Below are positions 16,563 to 25,500 of a DNA stretch of 64,000 bases, one piece after another. The notes beneath the pieces are model-generated. The model saw only the letters and a list, made by a program, of their open reading frames with translations, was not told the DNA's origin and did not search any database. Within the stretch, counting starts at the first letter, position 1, and each line of letters starts with the position of its first letter. Both the position numbers and the translations under genes were made by a program. Origin of the DNA: Cytophagaceae bacterium UBA7467 (GTDB lineage: Bacteria > Bacteroidota > Bacteroidia > Cytophagales > Spirosomataceae); NCBI GenBank assembly GCA_002479785.1, contig DLPD01000018.1, forward strand, positions 128,358-192,357, in the 5' to 3' direction.

Positions 16563-17369
16563 TTAGTTGAACTTTCGTTCAATGAGTTGGTGAAGTTCCT
16601 CCCAGATAGCTTCATTCTCCGCACGGCGATAGTCTGAGTATCGTTCTAAGAGCGCTTGAGACCATGTTTCAGCTTCCGCCTCATTATCGATGAATTGAAT
16701 AAGTGATTCTAGCTTAGCTACATCCCCTCGGAAAATCTCTTGAATGTATTTGATGCGTTGGTGGAGGCTAATTGTGTCCGCGATGCGTTGAGTCATTTGT
16801 GACTCGACTTTGGATTTCAAAGAATTCGGTGAGCCACTTAATAAATCCTTAAGGCGGGTAAATTCCTCTTCTGAAGAATCCTCTAGGCTTTCTGGTGCTT
16901 CGAAATAGACCTCCGTATTCAATAAATCGAAAGGCTCTGCGGGAGTTTCAGCAGCTGGGTAATCGAAAGTCTCAGCTGGTGCCTCGTAAGTCGGCGCATC
17001 CGACACAGGTGCCTCGTAAACTGGCGCCTCTGGCGCCTCATAGGAGTTCAATAAATCCGCAAAACTGGGCTGAGGTACATCTTCTACAGGTACCGCTAGA
17101 CTTTCAATCCAAGATGCCCAGATAAACGCTGGCAAGGCAACTTGGTATAACAAGGTTTGCGCAATTCCTTCCCATTTCTCTTGAAAACGGGGACTAGACC
17201 ACGGAAAATTAGGGAAGTTTTCTTGTGCACGAGCTGAGTTTAACTGAGCTAATAGCTCGGCTTGAATCTCCTCGATGATGGAGGTAGGAACCTCCCAAGC
17301 TAATACCTCTTGAAATGTGATTGATTCAGGAGAATCATTCCAGTATTGCAAGAATATATTAGGTGCCAT
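16563..17369 (-). CDS. Bacteroidota-specific protein with EAP-rich repeats
   Basis: 268 residues, not a family I can name. Residues about 1-95 are globular and Trp-rich. Residues about 105-150 are a low-complexity linker with repeats such as YEAPVSDAPTYEAPAE. The C-terminal 70 residues (SLHQRIKYIQEIFRGD ... WEELHQLIERKFN) resemble a conserved tail of Bacteroidota hypothetical proteins (...I.FI..LF.G......V...L.......A). No signal peptide, so probably cytoplasmic. It follows rnc by nine bases in the fabF-rnc direction, suggesting co-transcription. Function unknown. Confidence 0.65.
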   Translation of the reverse strand: MAPNIFLQYWNDSPESITFQEVLAWEVPTSIIEEIQAELLAQLNSARAQENFPNFPWSSPRFQEKWEGIAQTLLYQVALPAFIWASWIESLAVPVEDVPQPSFADLLNSYEAPEAPVYEAPVSDAPTYEAPAETFDYPAAETPAEPFDLLNTEVYFEAPESLEDSSEEEFTRLKDLLSGSPNSLKSKVESQMTQRIADTISLHQRIKYIQEIFRGDVAKLESLIQFIDNEAEAETWSQALLERYSDYRRAENEAIWEELHQLIERKFN

Positions 17370-17378
17370 AGGTATTGA

Positions 17379-18122
17379 TTATTTAATTTCTAATTGTTCA
17401 CAAGCCATTCTAGCGGCTGTTTGTTCTGCTTTCTTCTTCGAATAGCCTTTCCCTTCGGATATTTTTTCGCCATCCAGGATGACCCATGCCGTAAATTCCC
17501 GGTTGTGGTGTTCTCCCTCTTGATCTAGCTCAAAGGAAACCTTTTTACCTTCTTTTTGCGCCCATTCAATCAGCATTGACTTGAAGTTCGGATTGTTTTG
17601 AACAACGGCTTCTAAATCAAAGTACTGTGTGAGAATTTTCTTAATGATGAAGTTTTGGGTAAAGGCGAAGCCTTTGTCTAAATAAATCGCTCCCACAAAT
17701 GCTTCTAAGGCATCTCCGTACATGGAAGTTCGGGACATGGCGTTTTTACGCTGCGTTTCATACTCGATTACTTCTTCCAACCCTAATTTGCGGCCAATTA
17801 CGTTTAATGACTCTCGACTGACCATTCTTGAACGTATTTCAGTTAAGAAGCCTTCGTCTTTGAAGGGGAATTTTTGGAACAAATAAGTCGCTGTAATCAT
17901 CCCAAGGACAGAATCACCTAGAAATTCTAGGCGTTCATTTGACTCTTTGTAGCTTTCGGAAACACTCTCCTTGGAAGCAGAAGAGTGTAAAAAGGCTAGT
18001 CTGTATAAGGTTAAATTACTCGGACTAGCCCCAATAAGATGTGTAACCGATTTCTTTAGAAATTTCTCTCGTTCGTCTAGTCGAATCGGATCTAACCAGT
18101 TCAGGAGAGATTTTACGGCCAT
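17379..18122 (-). CDS. rnc: Ribonuclease III
   Basis: A 247-residue double-strand-specific endoribonuclease that processes rRNA precursors and structured mRNA. The RNase III signature NERLEFLGDSVLG (about residue 67) holds the catalytic Glu/Asp. GDALEAFVGAIYLDKG is the second acidic site, and the C-terminal dsRNA-binding domain shows GKGYSKKKAEQTAARMA. The start is ATG 18122 (MAVKSLLNW), seven bases after fabF; a longer frame to 18176 would run into fabF. The fabF-rnc order is common in Bacteroidota. Confidence 0.95.
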   Translation of the reverse strand: MAVKSLLNWLDPIRLDEREKFLKKSVTHLIGASPSNLTLYRLAFLHSSASKESVSESYKESNERLEFLGDSVLGMITATYLFQKFPFKDEGFLTEIRSRMVSRESLNVIGRKLGLEEVIEYETQRKNAMSRTSMYGDALEAFVGAIYLDKGFAFTQNFIIKKILTQYFDLEAVVQNNPNFKSMLIEWAQKEGKKVSFELDQEGEHHNREFTAWVILDGEKISEGKGYSKKKAEQTAARMACEQLEIK

Positions 18123-18129
18123 ATTTGTC

Positions 18130-19377
18130 TTAGATTTTTCTGAAAATAACCGTCGCATTGTGTCCACCGAAACCAAATCCGTTGCTCAACGCCACGTCGA
18201 TTTTACGTGCTTTACCTACGTTCTCTGTTAAATCGATGCGTTGATCGATTTCTGGATCGCGGTTAAATACATTGATGGTAGGAGGGACAAATTGGTGTTG
18301 AATCGCTAATACAGAAGCTACCGCCTCTACTGCGCCTGCTCCACCTAATAAGTGACCTGTCATCGATTTCGTCGAAGAGATGGCTAACTTATAAGCGTGC
18401 TCTCCAAAACAATCGACGATCGCTTTAATCTCTTGTGGATCACCAATTGGAGTGGATGTACCGTGTGTATTCACGTAATCAACCTCTTCAGGCTTGATGT
18501 TAGCATCTTCTAAGGCATCGATCATCGATAATAAAGCGCCATAACCCTCTGGGTGTGGTGCTGTAATGTGGTGTGCATCAGAGGAAAAACCTCCACCGAT
18601 TAACTCAGCATATATTTTCGCGCCACGCGCTTTAGCGTGTTCGTATTCTTCCAAAATGAGGGCGCCTGCACCTTCTCCTACCACGAAACCATCGCGATCA
18701 ACGTCATAAGGACGAGATGCCGTTGCTGGATCATCATTACGCGTAGACATGGCGTGCATTGCAGTGAAACCCCCTACTGAAGCAATGGTCACAGGCGCTT
18801 CTGAACCACCCGTTACACATACGTTAATACGTCCGGTACGAATGTAGTTGAAAGCATCAATGATTGCGTTGTTCGCTGAAGAACAAGCGGAAACAGTGAC
18901 GTAGTTAGGGCCACGGAATCCGTTGCGGATAGAGATTTGGCCAGAAGATGAATCTGCAATCATCTTAGGGATAAAGAATGGATTGATTTTAGGTGTTCCG
19001 TCTCCTTGTCCGAAATAGATCATTTCGTCTTCAAAAGTCTTTAAACCACCAATACCTGATCCCCAGATAACGCCTACTTTGTTTTTATTCAAGGTTTCCA
19101 TGTCAAAATTCGCATCAGCGATGGCCTCATCAGCCGCCACTACAGCGTATTGAGTGAATGGATCCATTTTACGAGCCTCTTTAGCATTAATAAAATCTTC
19201 TACCTTGAAGTTCTTTAATTCACAAGCAAAACGAGTTCTGAATTTTTCCGCATCGAATTTTGTGATGGGTCCACAACCGCTTACGCCGTTTTTTAATCCA
19301 TCCCAATATTCACTAACTGTGTTCCCGATGGGGGTTAGGGCGCCTAAGCCCGTGACAACTACTCGTTTTAACTCCAT
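18130..19377 (-). CDS. fabF: Beta-ketoacyl-ACP synthase II
   Basis: FabF (415 aa) elongates fatty acyl-ACP with malonyl-ACP. The Cys-His-His triad is visible in VSACSSANNA (about residue 163), YVNTHGTSTPIGD (about 300) and KSMTGHLLGGAG (about 335). Glycine-rich NGFGFGGHNA stands near the end. The start at 19377 (MELKRVVVTG) is the family start; the frame to 19419 adds no conserved residues. It lies 118 bases downstream of acpP with a hairpin between, and seven bases upstream of rnc. Confidence 0.97.
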   Translation of the reverse strand: MELKRVVVTGLGALTPIGNTVSEYWDGLKNGVSGCGPITKFDAEKFRTRFACELKNFKVEDFINAKEARKMDPFTQYAVVAADEAIADANFDMETLNKNKVGVIWGSGIGGLKTFEDEMIYFGQGDGTPKINPFFIPKMIADSSSGQISIRNGFRGPNYVTVSACSSANNAIIDAFNYIRTGRINVCVTGGSEAPVTIASVGGFTAMHAMSTRNDDPATASRPYDVDRDGFVVGEGAGALILEEYEHAKARGAKIYAELIGGGFSSDAHHITAPHPEGYGALLSMIDALEDANIKPEEVDYVNTHGTSTPIGDPQEIKAIVDCFGEHAYKLAISSTKSMTGHLLGGAGAVEAVASVLAIQHQFVPPTINVFNRDPEIDQRIDLTENVGKARKIDVALSNGFGFGGHNATVIFRKI

Positions 19378-19412
19378 ATTCTTGTTATTTATGAATCTGC
19401 TTAAAATAAAAA

Positions 19413-19475
19413 ATGTCAATTAGTTCGAGAAATCCTATGGAAAAATCCACCTGATTACTGTTTACCAATTGACAT
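19413..19475 (-). promoter_or_regulatory. Possible attenuator hairpin between acpP and fabF
   Basis: A 9-bp inverted repeat, ATGTCAATT (19413-19421) and AATTGACAT (19467-19475), encloses 45 bases. On the minus strand it is followed by a T-rich run. It lies between the acpP stop and the fabF start and may terminate a fraction of transcripts. The large loop makes this weak. Confidence 0.3.
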
Positions 19476-19495
19476 AATTTTTATGGTTGCTTCGA

Positions 19496-19732
19496 TTACT
19501 TTGCGTTCTCTTCCAAATAAGAAATAGCTTGGCCTACTGTTTGGATGTTCTCCGCTTGATCATCTGGAATAGAAACAGAGAATTCTTTTTCGAATTCCAT
19601 GATTAACTCAACTGTGTCTAGAGAGTCAGCTCCCAAATCGTTTGTGAAAGACGCCTCAGGAGTAACTTCTGATGCTTCTACACCTAATTTTTCAACGATG
19701 ATGCTTTTTACTTTTTCTGCAATATCTGACAT
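19496..19732 (-). CDS. acpP: Acyl carrier protein
   Basis: A 78-residue acidic carrier for all fatty-acid synthesis intermediates. The phosphopantetheine serine lies in [12 protein letters not shown] (about residue 39). The start is ATG 19732 ([12 protein letters not shown]), giving the standard ACP length; the frame to 19798 is rejected. First gene of the acpP-fabF-rnc run, the usual arrangement. Confidence 0.97.
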   Translation of the reverse strand: MSDIAEKVKSIIVEKLGVEASEVTPEASFTNDLGADSLDTVELIMEFEKEFSVSIPDDQAENIQTVGQAISYLEENAK

Positions 19733-19834
19733 TTTAATATTATTTTGGGGTTCAAAAACGATGCAAAGATTAGAATTAAAGTTGAATTTATCAAACAAAT
19801 TCCATTCTAATTAGCCTGTTCTAGGCTGTTTGCC

Positions 19835-20749
19835 TTAAAAACAAAGCGAAGCAGCCCCTAAAAGACCTGCGTCATTACCTAATAAGGCTTTTTTAATGGT
19901 TAATTTTTCCAAGTAAGCTGGTGTTAACCAATAATTTAATTGCTTCTCCATACTCGGTAAAATAAAGTCATAAGAGGCTGATAATCCGCCACCTATGAAA
20001 ATATTTTTGATATCTAGGATACGAATTAAGGAAACTAACATATCCCCTAATAAGGATCCCACTTCATTCCAAATAGCTAAAGCTAATTCATCTCCCTCTT
20101 CTGCTCCCACCACTAAGGCAGTCGTAGAAATAGTCCCATCGGCAGGAAGCGACGTTTTTCCGGTATAGGCAGCGCGCATTGCCGTTGCCATTTGTAATAA
20201 CTCTTTTTTACCTACATTTCGCTCTAATACCTTACCGTCGCGGGAAGGTACGTGACCTGGTTCCATCGCATTCCCATCTCCACCTAAGAATATTTTACGG
20301 TCGATAACAGCAGCGCCACCCACACCTGTTCCTAAGGTAATGAAAATGAAATCCTCTGGCATGGTAGCCTTTTCAGGAGAGAAATAAAATTCCCCTAAAG
20401 CAGCTGCGTTCGCATCGTTTTCCATGAAGAACGAATGTTCAGGAAAACGCTTTTCTAGCATTTCAATCATGGGAGAGCCATCGATTTCGGGGATAGCCGT
20501 TATCTCGATTAGGGTGCGACGATCCTTCGTCAAGATACCTGGTAGACCGATTCCTACTTTTTTGACATTCTTGTGTTGGTACAATTGCAATGCAATCGCA
20601 TCCGCTAAACGCTCTAAAAAATGGTGTGATTCTCTCCAGGTAGCAGTATCGTAACTTTGAAAATTGTTGATTTGACCTGTGTCTGCGTGGACGATTCCCA
20701 TTTTAACGCCGGTTCCACCTACATCGATTCCTAAGTATTCTGCTGCCAT
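19835..20749 (-). CDS. ROK-family sugar kinase (probable glucokinase)
   Basis: A 304-residue kinase. The N-terminal phosphate motif is YLGIDVGGTGVKMG. The catalytic-base region is MENDANAAALGEF (about residue 113), followed by FITLGTGVGGAAV and GGDGNAMEPGHVPSRDG. The classic ROK zinc motif CxCGxxGCxE is absent: after GH the sequence reads VPSRDGKVLERNVGKKEL. The ATP site shows IFIGGGLSASYD. The ExGH metal/sugar residues are kept, so it probably phosphorylates glucose or a similar hexose. It appears monocistronic. Confidence 0.83.
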   Translation of the reverse strand: MAAEYLGIDVGGTGVKMGIVHADTGQINNFQSYDTATWRESHHFLERLADAIALQLYQHKNVKKVGIGLPGILTKDRRTLIEITAIPEIDGSPMIEMLEKRFPEHSFFMENDANAAALGEFYFSPEKATMPEDFIFITLGTGVGGAAVIDRKIFLGGDGNAMEPGHVPSRDGKVLERNVGKKELLQMATAMRAAYTGKTSLPADGTISTTALVVGAEEGDELALAIWNEVGSLLGDMLVSLIRILDIKNIFIGGGLSASYDFILPSMEKQLNYWLTPAYLEKLTIKKALLGNDAGLLGAASLCF

Positions 20750-20812
20750 AAGTTTGATTTATTGAACTACGAAATTGCCGATTTTTGACGTGAATTTCAA
20801 ATCAAATGTGGC

Positions 20813-21277
20813 TTAACTGTAAATTTGCTCGATTTTTTCAAGAATTTGCGTTACTGCGGGGCATATAAGCGCATTTTTCTGCGTTAATCCTAAAATCCCC
20901 ATCATATTCTTTCGATCCGTATGGGGGTATTCTCGGCAGGCTTTGGGGCGGTGATCATAGATTCCACAGGTATTATCTTGTAGATCTAAAAAAGGGCATG
21001 GGGCTTGAGGGTATACCCAATCCCCATCTGAATCTTGGACGAGATAGGCATCCAAGAAAGCGGACGTTTTCATTTTAAATAAATGGGAAACGCGCTGGAT
21101 ATCCGTATCATTCCACATAGGACTTGTGGTGCGGCAGCAATTGCCGCAAGTAAGGCAATCCGTTTTTTCAAACACCTCTTCATGCGCTTGCAAAAACTGC
21201 TGGTCCAAATTCTTAGGCTTGCGCGCCACTAAACGTTGAATCAGTTTTCGAAAAGAGGGGTCTTTAGTTTTCGCCAT
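20813..21277 (-). CDS. YkgJ-family cysteine-cluster protein
   Basis: 154 residues with the CxxCxxCC signature ([13 protein letters not shown], about residue 40) and a second cysteine set [25 protein letters not shown]. This matches the putative zinc/iron-chelating family PF03692, whose biochemical role is unsettled. I chose the ATG at 21277 (MAKTKDPSF), which overlaps tdk by 14 bases; an upstream ATG at 21304 would overlap by 41. Likely co-transcribed with tdk. Confidence 0.82.
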   Translation of the reverse strand: MAKTKDPSFRKLIQRLVARKPKNLDQQFLQAHEEVFEKTDCLTCGNCCRTTSPMWNDTDIQRVSHLFKMKTSAFLDAYLVQDSDGDWVYPQAPCPFLDLQDNTCGIYDHRPKACREYPHTDRKNMMGILGLTQKNALICPAVTQILEKIEQIYS

Positions 21278-21848
21278 GGAAGCAAGAACGGCAGCGAGCC
21301 TCATAGGACTCAGTTTCTCCTAATAAAACGGTTTGTTGTTGCTCCACTTTGCGGTACGAATAATGGGCGGCTGCGCCACAGTTCACACAAACAGCATGTA
21401 CTTTGGTGACAAATTCTGCGATAGCCATTAATCCCGGCATAGGCCCAAAAGGATTGCCCTTGAAGTCCATATCCAATCCTGCTATAATAATTCGCTTACC
21501 TTGATTAGCTAGCGTATTGCAAACCTCTACGATGTTCTCATCGAAGAATTGTACTTCATCTAACCCAATCACATCGCAATCGCCAGCTAGTAATAGTATT
21601 TCACCGGAGTTATTGACGGGTGTGGACCGGATGGAATTTTGGTTGTGGGAAACAATATCCTCATCGTGGTAGCGGGTATCGGCCATCGGTTTGAAGATTT
21701 CGACCCGCATTTGGGCAATTTTTGCGCGTTTCAAACGACGAATCAGTTCTTCTGTTTTACCAGAGAACATTGAACCGCATATCACTTCGATCCAACCAGC
21801 AGGTGGATTGCGTTCAGCAGATTTGGAATGGGTAGGTTCTAAAAACAA
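21264..21848 (-). CDS. tdk: Thymidine kinase (type II)
   Basis: Tdk salvages thymidine to dTMP. Walker A is [16 protein letters not shown], the Asp-rich site is [10 protein letters not shown], the lasso region [15 protein letters not shown], and a zinc ribbon is formed by AVCVNCG and ARCRSCF. I start at the TTG at 21848 (translated MFLEPTHS), because family members begin with MFLE/MFIE. The in-frame ATG at 21875 also lies inside the loop side of the sdhB terminator. With that ATG the protein would gain nine residues (MPFQGLFTP). 194 residues as called. Confidence 0.93.
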   Translation of the reverse strand: MFLEPTHSKSAERNPPAGWIEVICGSMFSGKTEELIRRLKRAKIAQMRVEIFKPMADTRYHDEDIVSHNQNSIRSTPVNNSGEILLLAGDCDVIGLDEVQFFDENIVEVCNTLANQGKRIIIAGLDMDFKGNPFGPMPGLMAIAEFVTKVHAVCVNCGAAAHYSYRKVEQQQTVLLGETESYEARCRSCFHGEN

Positions 21849-21854
21849 GGGCGT

Positions 21855-21883
21855 AAAAAGCCCCTGAAATGGCATTCAGGGGC
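21855..21883 (-). terminator. Rho-independent terminator of the sdhCAB operon
   Basis: On the minus strand the stem is GCCCCTGAA / TTCAGGGGC (21875-21883 with 21860-21868), loop six bases, followed by TTTTT (21855-21859). It lies 13 bases after the sdhB stop and before the preferred tdk start. Confidence 0.85.
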
Positions 21884-21895
21884 TGTAATTGTAGT

Positions 21896-22654
21896 TTATT
21901 TAGATGAGAATGTCGCTGAGAAATATTCGCGGTTCATGCGCGCGATGTTCTCAATCGAAATTCCTTTAGGGCATTCAGCTTCGCAAGCACCGGTATTTGA
22001 ACAAGCACCAAATCCTTCTTCATCCATCTGAGCCACCATGGCTTGTGCACGATTCGCAGCTTCCACTTTACCTTGTGGCAATAGGGCTAACTGAGAAATC
22101 TTGGCTGAGGTAAACAGCATCGCTGATGCATTCTTACAAGCTGCTACGCAAGCTCCGCAACCGATACACGCCGCTGCTGCGAATGCCTCGTCAGCATCCT
22201 CTTTAGGAATAGGTAAATTGTTTGCATCCTGAGCGTTACCCGTATTTACTGAAACGAAACCTCCTGCCGCGATGATGCGGTCAAAAGCAGAACGGTTCAC
22301 GACTAAGTCCTTAATTACCGGGAACGCACTCGCTCTCCAAGGTTCTACGGTAATTGTTTCACCATCTTGGAACGAACGCATGTGTAATTGGCAAGTCGTA
22401 ACACCACGGTTTGGTCCGTGAGGACGACCATTAATGTACATCGAGCACATACCGCAAATACCTTCACGGCAATCGTGGTCAAATGCTACCGGATCATCTC
22501 CTTCTTCGATCAAACGGTTGTTTAACACGTCAATCATTTCCAAAAATGACATATCTGTGGAGATGCCACTCACCTGATAAGTTTCGAACTTACCGGCTAC
22601 GTTAGCATTTTTTTGTCTCCAAATTTTGAGTGTCAGGTTTAAATGTCCTTCCAT
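21896..22654 (-). CDS. sdhB: Succinate dehydrogenase / fumarate reductase iron-sulfur subunit
   Basis: A 252-residue electron-transfer subunit on the cytoplasmic face of the membrane. Three Fe-S sites are readable: [2Fe-2S] in [17 protein letters not shown] with the distant TTCQLHM, [4Fe-4S] in [17 protein letters not shown] and [3Fe-4S] in [14 protein letters not shown]. It passes electrons from the flavoprotein to the cytochrome b quinone site. It lies nine bases after sdhA and is last in the operon. Confidence 0.96.
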   Translation of the reverse strand: MEGHLNLTLKIWRQKNANVAGKFETYQVSGISTDMSFLEMIDVLNNRLIEEGDDPVAFDHDCREGICGMCSMYINGRPHGPNRGVTTCQLHMRSFQDGETITVEPWRASAFPVIKDLVVNRSAFDRIIAAGGFVSVNTGNAQDANNLPIPKEDADEAFAAAACIGCGACVAACKNASAMLFTSAKISQLALLPQGKVEAANRAQAMVAQMDEEGFGACSNTGACEAECPKGISIENIARMNREYFSATFSSK

Positions 22655-22663
22655 TGTATCGAA

Positions 22664-24643
22664 TTATTTATAAGATCTTTGAGCAATTTTGATGTTTTCG
22701 TATTTCAATTCTTCTTTGTGAAGTTTGAAAGTCGATTGTTTTTCGTATTCCCAAGCCGCTACATAAGCATACTTTTCGTCATCACGAAGGGCTTCCCCGT
22801 CTTCTGTTTGGTATTCTGTACGGAAGTGACCTCCACAACTTTCGTTGCGATCTAAGGCATCAATACACATTAACTCACCTAATTCTAAGAAGTCTGCCAC
22901 GCGGCCTGCTTTCTCTAATTCAGGGTTTAGGTTATCGATTTCACCTGGAATCTTCACATCTGACCAGAATTCTTTTTGCAAGGCTTGAATTTCCTTAATA
23001 GAAGCTTTCAAACCTTCTGCATTACGAGCCATACCGCACTCATCCCACATGATCTTTCCTAAACGCTTGTGGAAGTAATCCACAGGCTTCGTCCCTTTGA
23101 TGTTCATTAAGGTTTCTAAACGATCACGTACCGCTTTCTCTGCCGCTACGAAATCTTCTGAATCCGTAGAAATCGCTGGTGTACGAATCTCGGAAGCTAA
23201 GTAAGCACCGATTGTGTAAGGAATTACGAAATAACCATCCGCTAAACCTTGCATCAAGGCTGATGCTCCTAAACGGTTCGCGCCGTGATCAGAGAAGTTA
23301 GCCTCTCCTAAAGCATATAAGCCAGGAACTGTAGTCATTAAGTTATAATCTACCCAAAGTCCACCCATCGTGTAGTGAACCGCTGGATAAATACGCATAG
23401 GCACCTCGTATGGATCTTCACCCGTAATTTGCTTATACATATCAAACAAGTTACCGTATTTCTCTTTTACGACTGCTTTACCCATCGCTTGAATCTCTTC
23501 GTCTGATGGATTGTGCATATTGTTTTTATTTGCTTCTGCTTTTCCGTAACGGATGATCGCTGCAGCATAGTCTAAGTAAACCGCCATTTTAGACGTACCT
23601 ACACCATAACCTGCATCGCAACGCTCTTTCGCAGCCCGTGAAGCTATATCTCGTGGTACTAAGTTACCGAAGGCAGGATAACGACGCTCTAAGTAGTAAT
23701 CTCTTTCGTCTTCTGGAATTTCATTCGCTTTGCGATTATCGTTTTGTTTCTTAGGAACCCAAATACGACCATCATTACGAAGGGATTCAGACATCAAGGT
23801 TAATTTCGACTGGTGGTCGCCAGAAACCGGGATACACGTAGGGTGAATCTGTGTGTAACAAGGGTTAGCAAAGAAGGCACCTTTTTTGTGCGCTTTCCAA
23901 GCGGCTGTTACGTTTGATCCCATCGCGTTTGTAGACAAATAGAATACGTTTCCGTAACCACCTGTACATAACAAAACGGCGTGTCCAAAGTGACGCTCTA
24001 AAGCTCCTGTTACTGAATCACGAGCAATGATACCACGCGCTTTTCCGTCGATTGTTACGACATCTAGCATTTCGTGACGTGTATACATTTTTACGTTACC
24101 CATTCCCACTTGGCGTTGCAATGCAGAATAAGCACCTAATAATAATTGCTGTCCCGTTTGACCAGCCGCATAGAACGTACGTTGTACTTGCGTTCCACCG
24201 AATGAACGGTTAGAAAGCAATCCGCCATACTCACGAGCGAAAGGAACCCCTTGCGCTACGCATTGGTCGATAATGCTTCCTGATACTTCCGCAAGACGGT
24301 GAACGTTTGCTTCACGTGCACGGTAGTCACCACCTTTAATGGTATCGTAGAATAAACGGTAAACCGAGTCTCCATCGTTTTGGTAGTTCTTCGCTGCATT
24401 GATACCCCCTTGTGCGGCGATTGAGTGCGCTCGACGTGGAGAATCTTGGAAACAGAATACTTTCACTTTATATCCTAATTCAGCTAACGATGCAGCGGCA
24501 GAAGCACCTGCAAGGCCTGAACCCACGACGATGATTTCTAAGCTACGTTTGTTCGCAGGGTTTACTAGGGAAACGCTGGAACGGTATTTGGTCCATTTGT
24601 CGGCTAATGCGCCTTCTGGAATTTTGGCATCTAATTTTGTCAT
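22664..24643 (-). CDS. sdhA: Succinate dehydrogenase / fumarate reductase flavoprotein subunit
   Basis: A 659-residue catalytic subunit. The FAD Rossmann motif is [15 protein letters not shown]. Covalent-FAD histidine sits in [14 protein letters not shown]. Substrate and proton-shuttle residues are in HPTCIP and SRAAKERCD, and [13 protein letters not shown] and the second FAD region [19 protein letters not shown] follow. Longer than the E. coli enzyme, as in the type-B, single-cytochrome enzymes of Bacteroidota. Oxidises succinate in the TCA cycle. 21 bases downstream of sdhC. Confidence 0.97.
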   Translation of the reverse strand: MTKLDAKIPEGALADKWTKYRSSVSLVNPANKRSLEIIVVGSGLAGASAAASLAELGYKVKVFCFQDSPRRAHSIAAQGGINAAKNYQNDGDSVYRLFYDTIKGGDYRAREANVHRLAEVSGSIIDQCVAQGVPFAREYGGLLSNRSFGGTQVQRTFYAAGQTGQQLLLGAYSALQRQVGMGNVKMYTRHEMLDVVTIDGKARGIIARDSVTGALERHFGHAVLLCTGGYGNVFYLSTNAMGSNVTAAWKAHKKGAFFANPCYTQIHPTCIPVSGDHQSKLTLMSESLRNDGRIWVPKKQNDNRKANEIPEDERDYYLERRYPAFGNLVPRDIASRAAKERCDAGYGVGTSKMAVYLDYAAAIIRYGKAEANKNNMHNPSDEEIQAMGKAVVKEKYGNLFDMYKQITGEDPYEVPMRIYPAVHYTMGGLWVDYNLMTTVPGLYALGEANFSDHGANRLGASALMQGLADGYFVIPYTIGAYLASEIRTPAISTDSEDFVAAEKAVRDRLETLMNIKGTKPVDYFHKRLGKIMWDECGMARNAEGLKASIKEIQALQKEFWSDVKIPGEIDNLNPELEKAGRVADFLELGELMCIDALDRNESCGGHFRTEYQTEDGEALRDDEKYAYVAAWEYEKQSTFKLHKEELKYENIKIAQRSYK

Positions 24644-24664
24644 ATCAATCGAATCGCTGAAATA

Positions 24665-25330
24665 TTATTGAATCAAATGGAAATAAAAGGCAATCGGCAT
24701 CGCAGCAAAAACAGCTGGAATAACGATAGAGAAAATAGCTCCGATCGTTTTGATCGTAGGCATATACTTAGGGTGGTTCCATCCAATGGATTGGAAAGCA
24801 CTCGAGAAACCATGTAATAAGTGGTAACCAAGCGAAATGCATCCTAACACATAAACGATAACCACAACTGGATTCATGAACACCGCTTGCATCTCTGCAT
24901 ATAACGTATGGTCTTCTAAGCCCTCCGTTAATCGAGAGAAGTACCAAAAATGCTTCAAGTGAAGGATTAAAAACAATAACAATAAAGTTCCTAAAAGTCC
25001 CATAGAACGAGAATACCACTTGCTATTGGCAGCGCCATCTACTACCGCATAGGCCACAGGACGTTTTGATTTATTTTCAAACCAAAGACGAAGTCCGTCA
25101 TAGATGTGTAATAATAAACCTGCGAACAACACAATCTCCATCGTGCGGATAACCGGATTTGTTCCCATAAACTCTGCCCCTTCATTAAAAGCCACTCCAC
25201 CATCATTCAGGAAGATTAAGGCGTTCAAACTGCAGTGAACTAACAGGAAGCTGATTAAAAACAGGCCTGTAATGGCCATCAGGAGCTTTTTCCCGAGAGA
25301 TGAATTAAGTGATTTTGCTAACCAAGCCAT
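24665..25330 (-). CDS. sdhC: Succinate dehydrogenase cytochrome b subunit (type B)
   Basis: A 221-residue membrane anchor with five hydrophobic segments. Histidines positioned as haem ligands include those in FLLVHCSLNAL (about residue 32), LLLHIYDGLRLW (about 76), HLKHFWYF and GYHLLHGFSSAFQSIG. One five-helix subunit instead of the SdhC/SdhD pair is the type-B pattern, with two haem b and menaquinone as expected partner. First gene of sdhCAB; a well-formed promoter lies about 65 bases upstream. Confidence 0.94.
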   Translation of the reverse strand: MAWLAKSLNSSLGKKLLMAITGLFLISFLLVHCSLNALIFLNDGGVAFNEGAEFMGTNPVIRTMEIVLFAGLLLHIYDGLRLWFENKSKRPVAYAVVDGAANSKWYSRSMGLLGTLLLLFLILHLKHFWYFSRLTEGLEDHTLYAEMQAVFMNPVVVIVYVLGCISLGYHLLHGFSSAFQSIGWNHPKYMPTIKTIGAIFSIVIPAVFAAMPIAFYFHLIQ

Positions 25331-25393
25331 AAATAATTGTATTTGTTAAAAGGAAATAAAAATAAACGAACAGGTTCGATTTTTTTAAGCTAC

Positions 25394-25425
25394 CAAAACT
25401 ACAATCGAATCGCCGCTCTATCAAA
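25394..25425 (-). promoter_or_regulatory. Promoter of the sdhCAB operon
   Basis: On the minus strand, TTTG (25422-25425), a 20-base spacer, then TAGTTTTG (25394-25401). Both the -33 and -7 elements of the Bacteroidota sigma factor are present at normal spacing. The predicted leader is about 58 nt. Confidence 0.65.
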
Positions 25426-25500
25426 TTTAAAACGTAAAAAATCCATTTTTTTTGAAAAAAGGAATTGCCTTCTTAACTTACAGCTAATCAAAAATGTTTT

